64,000 nucleotides of DNA from CAZOHG01 sp964579725 (GCA_964579725.1 CAZOHG010000014.1:3568-67567); one strand, 5' to 3'; shown: positions 34,688 to 44,086, counted from the stretch's first letter. Notes: a model not told the origin generated them from the letters alone. Made by a program: numbers and translations.

Positions 34688-36193
34688 ATGGTGGTAAAAA
34701 AATACATTGGATTTGATCTCGGTGCGGAAAGCGGCCGCTGTGTGGTCGGGACGCTGCAAAACGGAATGCTCACACTCAGCGAGGTGCACCGGTTCCAGAC
34801 CCCCAGTCTTTTTTTTAGAGGACATTTCTTCTGGAATATTTTGGGCATTGTTCAAGAAATTGAAACGGGTCTTCGGGAGGTGGTTCGGCAGTTCGGGCCT
34901 GAATTTGACGGTATTAGCGTGGACACCTGGGGAGTGGACTATGTTCTCTTGGACGGCGACGACCGGGTTCTGGGGTTTCCCTACCACTACCGCGACGGTC
35001 GCACAAAGGGCCAAATTGAAAAGGCGCTCCGGAAAATCTCAAAGCCGGAACTCTACGCCTTGACGGGAACGCAATTTGCCCCCTTTAATACCCTGTACCA
35101 ATTGCTGGCGGAAATGGAGCAGACATCCAATTGGCTTACGTTTTCCCGGCGACTGCTTTTTATGCCGGATTTTTTGCTTTTTGTCCTTTCGGGAGTGGCA
35201 AAAGCCGAGTACACCATTGCGTCCACTTCCAATTTAATTCATCCCAAAACCCGAAGCTGGTCGAATGCCGTTTTGGAGCTTTTCGAAATTCCAAAACCCC
35301 TTTTCCCTGAAATTATTGAACCCGGAACGGTTTTGGGGCCCATTGATTCGGATTTGGCGGACAGAACCGGATTAGCGCCAACCGTTCCCGTCATTGCTTC
35401 GGCCAGTCACGACACGGCCGCGGCGGTGGCGTCGGTTCCGGCTCTCGGAGGGAATTGGGCTTTTCTCAGTTCAGGAACCTGGTCGCTCATGGGAGTCGAG
35501 CTGAAACATCCTGTTTTGACGGAAGAGGCGCTTCGATTTAATTTCACTAACGAAGGCGGCGTAAACAAAACCATTCGATTCTTAAAAAATATTATGGGTT
35601 TATGGCCCATTCAGGAATGCCGCCGATTTTGGCAGGGGAATGGGCAGGGGTACAGCTACGAAGAACTGAAAACAATGGCGGCCGAAAACGGGCCTGCCAA
35701 CGCCTGGATCGATGTGGACGACTGGCGCTTTTTGCAAGCCGGACAAATGCCGGAGAAAATTGCGCAATTTTTCCAAGAAACAGGTCAATTGCAGCAAGAA
35801 AGCAAGGGATGGCTGATTCGCTCCGTTTTGGAAAGTCTTGCTTTTAAATACAGAATGACCATTCAGGAATTGGAACACGTAACGGGACAGAAAATTGACG
35901 TGTTGCACGCAGTGGGAGGGGGCATTCAAAACGATTTGTTGAACCAATTAACCGCCGATGCCATTGACCGGGAGGTGGTCATCGGGCCTGTGGAAGGTAC
36001 CATTGTGGGCAATATCGGGATGCAGGCGATTGCCCGGGGCGATTTAGCCTCTGTTTCGGAGTTGCGAGAAACGGTCCGCGAGTCCTTTCCGCTTCAAAAA
36101 ATCCTGCCGAAAAATCCCGGCTATTTTGAAAAAAATGAAAAGCGGTTTCGAGAGATTCTTGGCGGGAAGGGAAAACAAAATGGCACGCGTTGA
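34688..36193 (+). CDS. rhaB: Rhamnulokinase
   Basis: 501-residue FGGY-family kinase that phosphorylates L-rhamnulose. The N-terminal ATPase loop is GFDLGAESGRCVVG, the phosphate-2 region is FLSSGTWSLMGVE, the sugar-binding region has SVDTWGVDYVLLD and DGRT, and the adenosine motif is HAVGGGIQNDLLNQ. These match rhamnulokinases rather than xylulokinases. It lies 14 bases after the lipoprotein gene and overlaps lutC by 14 bases. Rhamnose isomerase, needed upstream in the pathway, is not in the window. Confidence 0.92.
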   Translation: MVVKKYIGFDLGAESGRCVVGTLQNGMLTLSEVHRFQTPSLFFRGHFFWNILGIVQEIETGLREVVRQFGPEFDGISVDTWGVDYVLLDGDDRVLGFPYHYRDGRTKGQIEKALRKISKPELYALTGTQFAPFNTLYQLLAEMEQTSNWLTFSRRLLFMPDFLLFVLSGVAKAEYTIASTSNLIHPKTRSWSNAVLELFEIPKPLFPEIIEPGTVLGPIDSDLADRTGLAPTVPVIASASHDTAAAVASVPALGGNWAFLSSGTWSLMGVELKHPVLTEEALRFNFTNEGGVNKTIRFLKNIMGLWPIQECRRFWQGNGQGYSYEELKTMAAENGPANAWIDVDDWRFLQAGQMPEKIAQFFQETGQLQQESKGWLIRSVLESLAFKYRMTIQELEHVTGQKIDVLHAVGGGIQNDLLNQLTADAIDREVVIGPVEGTIVGNIGMQAIARGDLASVSELRETVRESFPLQKILPKNPGYFEKNEKRFREILGGKGKQNGTR

Positions 36194-36719
36194 CCCGGAA
36201 TTGGTGGAGCAATTTGTTCGAGCGGCGCAGGAAGCTGCGGCTACGGTTGAGAAAATTCCAGCGACTCCTCGGCAAGTGCACGAAGCCCTGAACCGCGCCG
36301 TGGGCGAAAACACTGCTAATTTAGCCGAGCCCTGTGCCCTTGCGCCTGAATTTTTCGCGCCTTTCAAGAGCCAGACCAATGTGGTTGCGCCTCCCACAGA
36401 TCACCATTTGGCGACGGTACGCATTGGCGTCACCGACGCTTTTGCAGGGGTGGCCCGAACCGGTTCCATTTGCATTCCGGTAGACGACACCCTGGTGAGT
36501 TCGGTCAGCCTCTTCTGCCGGGAGCACATTGCCGTTTTGGATGCCCGAAATCTTGTTCCCAGGCCGCGCGATCTGTTTTCGGGCAACTATTTCCCACAAA
36601 ATAAGCTTCCTTCCAATCTCATTTTTATTACGGGCCCCAGCGCCACGGCCGATATGGGAGAACTTGTGCGCGGCGTTCACGGGCCGGGTAAATTGCACAT
36701 TATTCTATTGGTTCCGTAG
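36180..36719 (+). CDS. lutC: Lactate utilization protein C (LUD domain)
   Basis: 179 residues. LUD-family protein with IGVTDAFAGVARTGSICIP and FITGPSATADMGELVRGVHGPGKLHI quoted in parts (SATADMGELV, GVHGPG). LutC is part of the LutABC complex oxidising L-lactate to pyruvate. ATG 36180 lies inside the end of rhaB, preceded by GGGAAGGG, so translation is likely coupled. The upstream in-frame start at 36126 would overlap more and is not needed. Confidence 0.9.
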   Translation: MARVDPELVEQFVRAAQEAAATVEKIPATPRQVHEALNRAVGENTANLAEPCALAPEFFAPFKSQTNVVAPPTDHHLATVRIGVTDAFAGVARTGSICIPVDDTLVSSVSLFCREHIAVLDARNLVPRPRDLFSGNYFPQNKLPSNLIFITGPSATADMGELVRGVHGPGKLHIILLVP

Positions 36720-36765
36720 ATTGGGTGGAAAAATCCGCCAAAGGTTTTGGATTTGAGGAGAGAAA

Positions 36766-39063
36766 ATGGCGTCAGCGGATACCTCACCGGAGGCCTTTGT
36801 TCGGCCGCGCGATGTGGCCAACAAATCGAAGAAGGAAAATTTAGAAAAAGCCATTGCCATGGCGCTGGCGATCGAAAGTGAACCGGTTCGGCGAAACACG
36901 GGCACGTTTAATCAAAATCGGTACAAAGCCGTTCGAACTATTGAAGATTACGAAGCCCTCAAAGATCGCGCAAGAGCGATTAAAGAACGGGCGATCGAAC
37001 AGATTGAATCGTCGTTAGACGTATTGAAAAAGGCCGTTGAAGCGCGGGGCGGACATTTTTTTCTCACCCAAAACGCAACGGAAGCCAGCCATCTCATTCG
37101 GGACATTTGCCGCCGACACAACGCCCACCTGGTTGTCAAATCGAAATCCATTACTTCGGAGGAAATTCGATTGAACCCGGTTTTGCAGGAAGCCGGTATT
37201 GAGGTAGCGGAAACCGATTTGGCCGAATTTATTCTGCAGGTGTCGGACGAGCAGCCGTCGCACATTGTGGCTCCGGCCATTCACCGAAGCCGCGAGCGAA
37301 TTTCGAAATTGTTCAAGGAAAAATTCCGGCTCGACGAAGCACTGGAAACGGGGGAGGATTTGACCAAATTTGCCCGCGACATTTTGCGGCAGAAATTTTT
37401 AACCGCGGACGTTGGAATAACCGGGGCAAATGTCATTGCCGCCGAGACGGGGACGCTCATTTTGGTGGAAAATGAAGGCAACATTCGAATGGTGACTCAG
37501 GCACCTTCGGTTCACATTGCGGTGGCAGGGGTGGAAAAGGTCGTACCTAAATTTGAGGACGTGTTGCCCTTTGTGGAGCTTTTGGCTCCCAGCGGAACAG
37601 GGCAACCGCTCTCGCAGTACACCCACTTTCTTAATCCTCCCATTCCGGTGCGTTCATTTTCATTCGACGGAAGGGCTCCTCAAAAACGCGCGTTTTACCT
37701 CATTTTGGTGGACAACGGGCGATTCAAAATGCGGGAAGACCCCGTGCTTAAGGAAGCGCTTTACTGCGTGCGGTGCAGCGCTTGCATGAATGTGTGTCCG
37801 GTTTTTCAAGTAGTGGGTGGCCACGCATTTGGGGGAGAAACCTACCCAGGGGGAATTGGCGGGGCGTGGGAAGCCGGAACGGGCACGCTCAGTAACGCGC
37901 GCTTTAGCGAGTTGTGTACGGGCTGCTCGCGCTGTGTGCCTCAATGTCCCGTGCGGATTGACATTCCGTGGATGAATTCGGTTCTGCACGACCGCCTCAA
38001 TCAATTGGACGCTTCCACTTTCTTTTGGGGGAAGCTTTTGGGCAGTTCGGGACGCGATGCTGCCGCGCCGCTGCAAAAACAATTTTTCGGAAATTACGCC
38101 AATTTTGTCAAATTAGGCAGCACCTTTTCACCCCTTTCCAATAAATTGGCCGCTACAAAAGGTGTGGCCAGGCTGCTTGAAAGTGTGGGGGGGATGAGTC
38201 GTTACCGAAAACCGCCCGCTTTTCGGAAGAACACGCTTCAAAAACAATTCCAGCAATGGACAAAGAAGAGGGGCTCACTGCCTCAAAAGGCAAATCACAC
38301 TGCCGTCGTTGTTTTTAGTGACATCTACACCAATTACTTGCATCCCGAATCGGGGATGGCTACGGTGCGGGTGTTACAGGCATTGGGTGTGCCCGTCCTG
38401 TTAAGCCCGGTAATCCCCGAGGGTCGCGCGGCACTTTCCCAGGGGATGATTGAAACGGCGACAAAGCGAGCCCTTAGGGTGGCGGAATATCTTTCGAAAG
38501 AGATTGACCACGGACACCCTGTTGTGGTGCCCGAGCCGAGTGTTTTGGCTCTTTTCAGGAGGGATTACAAAAACTTATTGGCCGATTCGGAGCTATTTGG
38601 AAAAATCCGAACGCACAGCTTTGGGGCGGCGGAATATGTGGCCCGCCTGTTGGAAGAAACCCAAGCGAATCCCAGGGAATGGTTTCGGGCAGAATTGTGC
38701 GATTTGGGTTCCCGCATTTTTCTGCACGGGCATTGTCAGCGAAAATCCCTGAAAGCCAGTTTAGAAGTAGCCGACATTTTCAAGCAGGCGGGTTTCGATG
38801 TGGTCCAATCGGATGTAGAATGTTGCGGAATGGCCGGGAGCTTCGGATACAAAAAACAATTTTACGCAATCAGCATGCGAATCGGGGAAGAACTCTTCCG
38901 TCAGATTCGTAAAGCTGACGGCAGTGCTCCCCGAATTTTAGTAGCCAGCGGCATTTCGTGTCGCCACCAAATAGAGGACGGGGTAGGACGGCACGTGTAC
39001 CACCCGCTGGAAATTTTGGAAAAGAGCTTGGTCAAGCGGGAATCGCACCAAATGGCAAACTAA
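36766..39063 (+). CDS. Fused LutB-LutA lactate-oxidation iron-sulfur protein
   Basis: 765 residues. N-terminal LutB part: LUD domain (ATEASHLIRDICRRHNA, ITGANVIAAETGTLILVENEGN in parts) and two [4Fe-4S] motifs, CVRCSACMNVCPVF near 340 and CTGCSRCVPQCPV near 385. The C-terminal 280 residues are LutA-like: HGHCQRKS and ECCGMAGSFGYKKQ mark the second CCG domain. The first CCG domain is present in fold (YLHPESGMATVRVLQALGVP) but its cysteines are gone (SDIYTN, PEGRAALS). It would work with LutC to pass electrons from L-lactate. Separate LutA and LutB are the usual form. Confidence 0.88.
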   Translation: MASADTSPEAFVRPRDVANKSKKENLEKAIAMALAIESEPVRRNTGTFNQNRYKAVRTIEDYEALKDRARAIKERAIEQIESSLDVLKKAVEARGGHFFLTQNATEASHLIRDICRRHNAHLVVKSKSITSEEIRLNPVLQEAGIEVAETDLAEFILQVSDEQPSHIVAPAIHRSRERISKLFKEKFRLDEALETGEDLTKFARDILRQKFLTADVGITGANVIAAETGTLILVENEGNIRMVTQAPSVHIAVAGVEKVVPKFEDVLPFVELLAPSGTGQPLSQYTHFLNPPIPVRSFSFDGRAPQKRAFYLILVDNGRFKMREDPVLKEALYCVRCSACMNVCPVFQVVGGHAFGGETYPGGIGGAWEAGTGTLSNARFSELCTGCSRCVPQCPVRIDIPWMNSVLHDRLNQLDASTFFWGKLLGSSGRDAAAPLQKQFFGNYANFVKLGSTFSPLSNKLAATKGVARLLESVGGMSRYRKPPAFRKNTLQKQFQQWTKKRGSLPQKANHTAVVVFSDIYTNYLHPESGMATVRVLQALGVPVLLSPVIPEGRAALSQGMIETATKRALRVAEYLSKEIDHGHPVVVPEPSVLALFRRDYKNLLADSELFGKIRTHSFGAAEYVARLLEETQANPREWFRAELCDLGSRIFLHGHCQRKSLKASLEVADIFKQAGFDVVQSDVECCGMAGSFGYKKQFYAISMRIGEELFRQIRKADGSAPRILVASGISCRHQIEDGVGRHVYHPLEILEKSLVKRESHQMAN

Positions 39064-39087
39064 TTTGAGATCTTGGGAGGAAGAACG

Positions 39088-40248
39088 ATGAAACGTTTCT
39101 TTGTCGTATTGGTAGTGGGAATGCTTTTTGGAGCCCAAAATGGCGTAGCGCAAACGAATTTTCCGAACGGTTTGAACACGGGGCTCATGAATTTGCCGCT
39201 TTTGCTCAATGCCCAAACCCGGTCAATTAGTCCCGAAAATCCCACGGGCGAAAAAGGCAAGGGGGGAATGGCTACGCTCCAAAACGGAACGGCGGCTCAC
39301 GCGGCACGGGAATTGGGACAGGGCTGGAAGGTTAACCCTTACATTCGGATTAAGGGACACAGCACCGTCACGTTGGCTCAAATAAAGGGCCCTGGCATTA
39401 TTCAGCAGATCTGGATGACGCCGACCGGGAATTGGCGCTTTGCCATTTTGCGGTTTTACTGGGATGATGAAACCTCGCCTTCCGTCGAGGTACCTGTAGG
39501 CGATTTTTTTGCTGCCGGATGGGGTGTGTACAAGCAAATTTCTTCTCTGGCCGTGTGTGTCAATCCCGGCAGCGCGCTCAATTGCTATTGGCCAATGCCC
39601 TTTCACAAAAAGTGTAAAATCACCTTAGAAAACCTTGACGACCGCAACATGACACTCTATTACCAAATCAACTACACGCTCACACCAGTGCCGAAAAATG
39701 TGGGCTATTTTCACGCTCAATTTCGCCGCGTCAACCCGTTGCCCTACAAACAAGTGTACACCATTGTGGACGGCATTCGCGGAAAAGGCCAGTACGTTGG
39801 TACCTTTTTGGCCTGGGGGTCCCACAACAACGGCTGGTGGGGGGAAGGGGAAATCAAATTTTACATTGACGGAGACAAAAAATTCCCGACCATTTGCGGT
39901 ACGGGTACGGAAGATTATTTTTGCGGTTCCTACGGATTTGAGGCGAAAAATGCGCAGGGCAAAAGTGAATATCGAGATTTCACCACGCCGTACTCGGGCT
40001 TTTACGAAATTCACCCCGACGGTTTTAATCTCTCGCAAACGCGGTTTGGTTTGTACCGCTGGCACATCATGGATCCGATTCGTTTTGACAAAAGTTTGAA
40101 AGTAACCATTCAGGCTCTGGGCTGGCGCAGTGGCGGTCGGTACATGCCTTTGCAGGATGATTTAGCTTCCGTGGCTTTTTGGTACCAAACGGAACCACAC
40201 CATCCTTTCCCGAAATTGCCGGATCGAGATCATCTGGAAATTCAATAG
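39088..40248 (+). CDS. Exported DUF2961 (GH172-like) protein
   Basis: 386 residues with signal peptide (FFVVLVVGMLFGAQNGVA). DUF2961 features include KGPGIIQQIWMTPTGNWR, PSVEVPVGDFFAAGWG, NCYWPMPFHKKCKI and GTGTEDYFCGSYGF. DUF2961 proteins form glycoside hydrolase family 172, whose known members act on furanosides or fructose anhydrides. It ends the rhamnose/lactate cluster, so a periplasmic glycan-trimming role is likely. The ATG at 39088 follows GGGAGGAAG. Confidence 0.88.
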   Translation: MKRFFVVLVVGMLFGAQNGVAQTNFPNGLNTGLMNLPLLLNAQTRSISPENPTGEKGKGGMATLQNGTAAHAARELGQGWKVNPYIRIKGHSTVTLAQIKGPGIIQQIWMTPTGNWRFAILRFYWDDETSPSVEVPVGDFFAAGWGVYKQISSLAVCVNPGSALNCYWPMPFHKKCKITLENLDDRNMTLYYQINYTLTPVPKNVGYFHAQFRRVNPLPYKQVYTIVDGIRGKGQYVGTFLAWGSHNNGWWGEGEIKFYIDGDKKFPTICGTGTEDYFCGSYGFEAKNAQGKSEYRDFTTPYSGFYEIHPDGFNLSQTRFGLYRWHIMDPIRFDKSLKVTIQALGWRSGGRYMPLQDDLASVAFWYQTEPHHPFPKLPDRDHLEIQ

Positions 40249-40350
40249 CATCTCTAAAGATCGCTCGGGGCATCGGAAAGCCTGGGAAGGATTAGAGATG
40301 TGCCTTTCCGTTCTGGCAAAAAAGGTGCGCCGAAAGTGTGTAAAAATGGC

Positions 40351-40379
40351 TTGTTTTTCAGTAATTTCGTTTTTATATT
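40351..40379 (+). promoter_or_regulatory. Sigma70-type promoter of the TPR gene
   Basis: TTGTTT, 17 bases, TATATT, about 90 bases before the TPR gene start. Confidence 0.5.
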
Positions 40380-40469
40380 TAATTTTCGTTTTTGGGGTGT
40401 TTGAAAAACGAAAACCGAAATTCACAAAAATGCGTTCAGTTTAAAATTTCCAAAGGAGACGATTCGGGT

Positions 40470-41141
40470 ATGATGAAAGCAAAGCGGCGGCTGACGCGAC
40501 GCGAGATCAAAGAAGACAAATTGGTGACGTACACGTACAAGGTAACGGATTTTTTAAATAAAAACACCAAATTGGTAACAGGCGTGGTCATCGGCCTTGC
40601 ACTGGTGGCACTAATTGCCGTCATGATGGTTCGTAGTAAGAAACAGGCCGAACAAATGGCCTCGGCGAAAATGGCAGAAGCCATGATTTACTACGATCAA
40701 ATGAATTACGACAAGGCTATTCCCATTTTTAAGGATATTATCGATAAATATGACGGTACCCACAGTGCCGGATTTGCTACGTTCTACCTGGCCAATTCCT
40801 ATTTCAATAAAAAAGAATACGACAAGGCCATTACGTATTACAAAAAATATTTGCACGATTACGGTGACGACGACCTCATGGCCAGCTCGTCCCTTTCGGG
40901 AATTGCCTCGTGCCTGGATGCGCAGGGGAAGACGGAGGCCGCCGCAAAGAAATTTGAAGAAGCCGCCCGGAAATATCCCAAAGTGTTCAGTGCCCCGGAC
41001 AATTTGTTCAACGCCGCTTTGGCTTACCAGAAATTGGGGAAAAAAGAAGAGGCAAAGCGAATTTTGAAGGAAATCAAAACCAAGTACCCCAAAACGTACA
41101 TTCGGGACGATGTGGAAATGCTTTTAGCCAAATTGCAATAA
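40470..41141 (+). CDS. Membrane-anchored TPR protein
   Basis: 223 residues. A basic, charged N-terminus (RRLTRREIKEDKL), one transmembrane helix (LVTGVVIGLALVALIAVMMV, about 36-55), then tetratricopeptide repeats (YDQMNYDKAIPIFKDII, NKKEYDKAITYYKKYL, LAYQKLGKKEEAKRIL). This resembles YfgM/BamD-like envelope TPR proteins, so a role in protein assembly at the inner membrane is plausible. AAAGGAGA lies upstream. It ends at a strong terminator. Confidence 0.88.
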   Translation: MMKAKRRLTRREIKEDKLVTYTYKVTDFLNKNTKLVTGVVIGLALVALIAVMMVRSKKQAEQMASAKMAEAMIYYDQMNYDKAIPIFKDIIDKYDGTHSAGFATFYLANSYFNKKEYDKAITYYKKYLHDYGDDDLMASSSLSGIASCLDAQGKTEAAAKKFEEAARKYPKVFSAPDNLFNAALAYQKLGKKEEAKRILKEIKTKYPKTYIRDDVEMLLAKLQ

Positions 41142-41175
41142 GAAAGGGGAGACTTTCATTTCTCCCCTTTCGTTT
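41142..41175 (+). terminator. Intrinsic terminator after the TPR gene
   Basis: GAAAGGGGAGA and TCTCCCCTTTC form an 11-bp perfect stem with an eight-base loop, followed by GTTTG. Confidence 0.85.
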
Positions 41176-41216
41176 GTTTCCCTGTATTTCCCGAAATAAT
41201 ATAGAAGTTCATTTTA

Positions 41217-43424
41217 ATGGAACCCATTCGTATTGCCTTTCTCTGGCACCAACATCAACCTTATTACAAAGACCCCACGTCGCGTCGGTACATTTTGCCT
41301 TGGGTTCGCCTTCATGGCCTCAAGGATTACTACGACCTGCCGGCTGTTTTAGAAAACTACCCAACCATTCACCAAAATATTAATTTGGTTCCGTCCCTGT
41401 TGCTTCAATTGGAGGATTACCTTGAAAACGACGCCAAGGACGAAATTCTCCTCAAAACCGAAATTCCGGCTGAAGCCTTGACAACGGACGACAAATTCTA
41501 CCTGCTCAAATATTTTTTTATGGTCAATGCCGAACATCTCATTCGGCCTTACCCCGGCTACTGGCGGCTTTTCCAAAAACGGGGAGCAGACCTGTCTGAA
41601 AAAGCTCTGCGAAAAAACATTAGCCTTTTTTCTGCACAGGATTTTCTCGATCTTCAGGTGTGGTACAATCTGGCGTGGACGGGGGAAACCCACAAAAATC
41701 GGTCGCCATTTGCCGAACTTGTGGCCAAAGACCACGACTTTTCCGAAGCCGACAAAATGCTCCTTTTGCAAGAGCAACGGAAAATTCTGGCTAAAATTAT
41801 TCCGGAACACAAAAAGTTGGTACAAAAGGGGCAGGTTGAATTGTCCACAACGCCATTTTTTCATCCCATTATTCCGCTTTTATGTGACACGCAAGTGGCT
41901 CAGGTAGCCCTGCCACAAGCGCCGTTGCCCGAGCCGCCTTTCCGGTTTCCGGAGGATGCGCACGAGCATTTGCAACGCGCCAGAGAATTCTTTAAAAACC
42001 GATTCGGTTTTTACCCAAGGGGCATGTGGCCCTCGGAAGGAAGCGTAAGCGACGAAGCAGCCCTTCTTTTTGCGCGCAACGGACTGCAGTGGATTGCGAC
42101 GGATGAGGAAATTCTTTTTCAATCGCTGCGATTGAATCGACGCAATTATTCCAACAGGGCCCTGCAATTGTACCGCGCGTACAGCCTCGAAACGGCGGCG
42201 GGTTCCCTGTACGTCTTTTTTCGGGACCACACCCTCTCCGATTTAATTGGATTTGTCTACCAGAAGTGGGACGCCGACGAAGCTGCACGGGATTTTGTCG
42301 AGCGCATTCGGAAAATTCGATTGGAAATTCTACAGGCAGGGGGCGAAAAGGCCCTCAAAAATGCGATTGTGCCGGTGATTCTGGACGGCGAGAATTGTTG
42401 GGAATTCTACCCCCAAAACGGACGCCCCTTTCTAAAAGCCTTGTACAATCGGCTTTCTGAAAGCGGTGAGATTCGCTCGGTCACCTTTTCGGAATTTCTC
42501 CAGAGTCAGCCGGAAGCCATTCCGCTTGAAAAAATTTACCCCGGTTCTTGGATTAACCACAATTTCGCCATTTGGGTAGGAAATCCTGAGGACAATCGAG
42601 CGTGGGATATTTTGCGGGATGCACGGCAGGATTTTGAAGAAAAAAAAGCGTCGGGTTTAGACAAGACAAGAGGGGAAAAGGCCTTTCGGGAAATCATGGC
42701 CGCCGAGGGCTCGGATTGGTTCTGGTGGTTTGGAGATGACCATTTCACCGAAAATGCGGCGGAATTCGATTTGCTTTTTCGCCGATACCTGCTTCAGGTG
42801 TACGAATGGCTTCAATTGGAGGCTCCTGCCGCGCTGTACGAACCGATTCACCGTGAAAAACTAAAAACATTGCACATTGAAGAACCGCAGGGTTTTATTC
42901 ATCCGGAAATTGACGGCGCTTACTCGAACTATTTCGAATGGTTGGGAGCGGGGGTTTTTACGGCCGTTCCGTTGGGGTCCTCCATGCAAATGGTCGCCAC
43001 ACACGTGGCACGCATTCTGTTCGGTTTCGATTTGGAGCATCTGTTTATCCGAATTGAGCCCAAAAAAAAGATGGATTGGCAATCCGTGGCCGACATGAAA
43101 ATAGTCGTGGATTTTCTGAAGCCGGCCTATTTTCGGTTTACGTTTTCGGCAGCCGACTTGCGAAAAGGGCGATTTTCCGTACCGCTCTTTAAAAAAACGA
43201 ACTCGAAATGGGAAAAAACCCATCATGTCGTGATTGGGGCGTTCAAGGATTTTATTGAAGCCAAGGTTTTATTTGAAGCCTTTGGCGTAAAACCCGGGGA
43301 CGAGTTGGGTTTTCGGGTTCGCGTTTTGCAAAAGGGGCAGATTCTGGAAACCTGGCCGGAGGGCGGACTTATTCCCGTCAAAGTGCCGGACGCCGATTGG
43401 GAACAGGAAGATTGGATGGTTTGA
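41217..43424 (+). CDS. Glycoside hydrolase family 57
   Basis: 735 residues. GH57 motif 1 is FLWHQHQPYYKDP near the N-terminus, motif 3 with the nucleophile Glu is GMWPSEGSVS, and motif 4 with the acid/base Asp is PVILDGENCWEFYP. The C-terminal region (about 560-735) is beta-rich. GH57 enzymes are amylopullulanases, 4-alpha-glucanotransferases or branching enzymes; the subfamily cannot be set by eye. No signal peptide, so it is probably a cytoplasmic enzyme of glycogen or maltodextrin metabolism. No clear ribosome site before the ATG. Confidence 0.92.
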   Translation: MEPIRIAFLWHQHQPYYKDPTSRRYILPWVRLHGLKDYYDLPAVLENYPTIHQNINLVPSLLLQLEDYLENDAKDEILLKTEIPAEALTTDDKFYLLKYFFMVNAEHLIRPYPGYWRLFQKRGADLSEKALRKNISLFSAQDFLDLQVWYNLAWTGETHKNRSPFAELVAKDHDFSEADKMLLLQEQRKILAKIIPEHKKLVQKGQVELSTTPFFHPIIPLLCDTQVAQVALPQAPLPEPPFRFPEDAHEHLQRAREFFKNRFGFYPRGMWPSEGSVSDEAALLFARNGLQWIATDEEILFQSLRLNRRNYSNRALQLYRAYSLETAAGSLYVFFRDHTLSDLIGFVYQKWDADEAARDFVERIRKIRLEILQAGGEKALKNAIVPVILDGENCWEFYPQNGRPFLKALYNRLSESGEIRSVTFSEFLQSQPEAIPLEKIYPGSWINHNFAIWVGNPEDNRAWDILRDARQDFEEKKASGLDKTRGEKAFREIMAAEGSDWFWWFGDDHFTENAAEFDLLFRRYLLQVYEWLQLEAPAALYEPIHREKLKTLHIEEPQGFIHPEIDGAYSNYFEWLGAGVFTAVPLGSSMQMVATHVARILFGFDLEHLFIRIEPKKKMDWQSVADMKIVVDFLKPAYFRFTFSAADLRKGRFSVPLFKKTNSKWEKTHHVVIGAFKDFIEAKVLFEAFGVKPGDELGFRVRVLQKGQILETWPEGGLIPVKVPDADWEQEDWMV

Positions 43425-43487
43425 CGCCGTTCATTTCACTTGACCAAGTGCAGTTGCAAATTGGGGGGCAAGGGCGCGAAAAATCCG

Positions 43488-43516
43488 TTGATTTTAGAAA
43501 CGGAAAATTTTATATT
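43488..43516 (+). promoter_or_regulatory. Sigma70-type promoter of the tRNA-Sec gene
   Basis: TTGATT, 17 bases, TATATT. Predicted transcription starts near 43523, about 110 bases before the tRNA. The leader contains a small hairpin, CTTGCC...GGCAAG (43582-43598). Confidence 0.55.
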
Positions 43517-43631
43517 GAAAAGGCTTTAAGCAGGGGGAATTTTTGAGCAGAAAAATCGATTGAGTATTTGAAAGAGATTGCCTTGCCTTTTGGGCAAGAT
43601 GGCGTCCATGCGATTGAACCGATTGTGCATT

Positions 43632-43730
43632 GGGGTCGGATGGGTCCCTGGTGGGCCCCGCGGACTTCAAATCCGTAGCGTCCTGGCAGGTGTCAGGATG
43701 GGTGGGTTCGATTCCCACACGATCCCGCCA
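43632..43730 (+). tRNA. selC: tRNA-Sec, anticodon TCA
   Basis: 99 bases with encoded CCA. Acceptor GGGGTCGG pairs with ACGATCCC at seven of eight positions (one G-U, and a G-A mismatch at pair 8). A 6-bp D stem, GGGTCC/GGGCCC, is longer than in ordinary tRNAs. The anticodon stem GCGGA/TCCGT encloses loop CTTCAAA, so the anticodon is TCA (43667-43669). The extra arm is long, GTCCTGGC, loop AGGT, GTCAGGAT (eight pairs). T stem GTGGG/CCCAC with TTCGATT loop. G73 then CCA. The long acceptor, long D stem, long variable arm and TCA anticodon together are diagnostic. It decodes the TGA codons of the two peroxiredoxins. Confidence 0.96.
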
Positions 43731-44086
43731 AATTTTAAAAATGAAAATGTGTGCAGAACCTTTTTCCTCTCTTTGGGCAACCGCCCAATATTAAATGCTT
43801 GTTCATTCCTTCATTTAATTTTCTTTTTGAAACAGACGGAGGGTGCATTCATATTGCCCTTTCACGGCTTGGTTGGGGTATTCCGAAATGTCTTTTCTCG
43901 GAATGCTGCCTCGAACTAAAATAATTGAATCCATCTGGGGGAAAGGTAAGATGGATTCTAAAACCTCGTAAAAGAAAAGAGCTACTTTTTAATTTAAGTG
44001 CTCAATAAGGTACAAGAATAATTTTTTGGGTTTTAGAGGTTTGAAAATGATAAACCTCCCGTTTCATTTGTTAAAAGGAGGTAACG
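43731..44086 (+). other. Intergenic region with two inverted repeats
   Basis: AT-rich gap between tRNA-Sec and the HExxH gene. It contains GAATCCATCT/AGATGGATTC (43927-43936 and 43949-43958, ten perfect pairs, no T-run) and a shorter repeat GAGGTTT/AAACCTC near 44034-44056. A hairpin TTGGGC-AACC-GCCCAA lies near 43776. No promoter is clear; the downstream gene has a strong AAAGGAGGT site. Confidence 0.5.
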
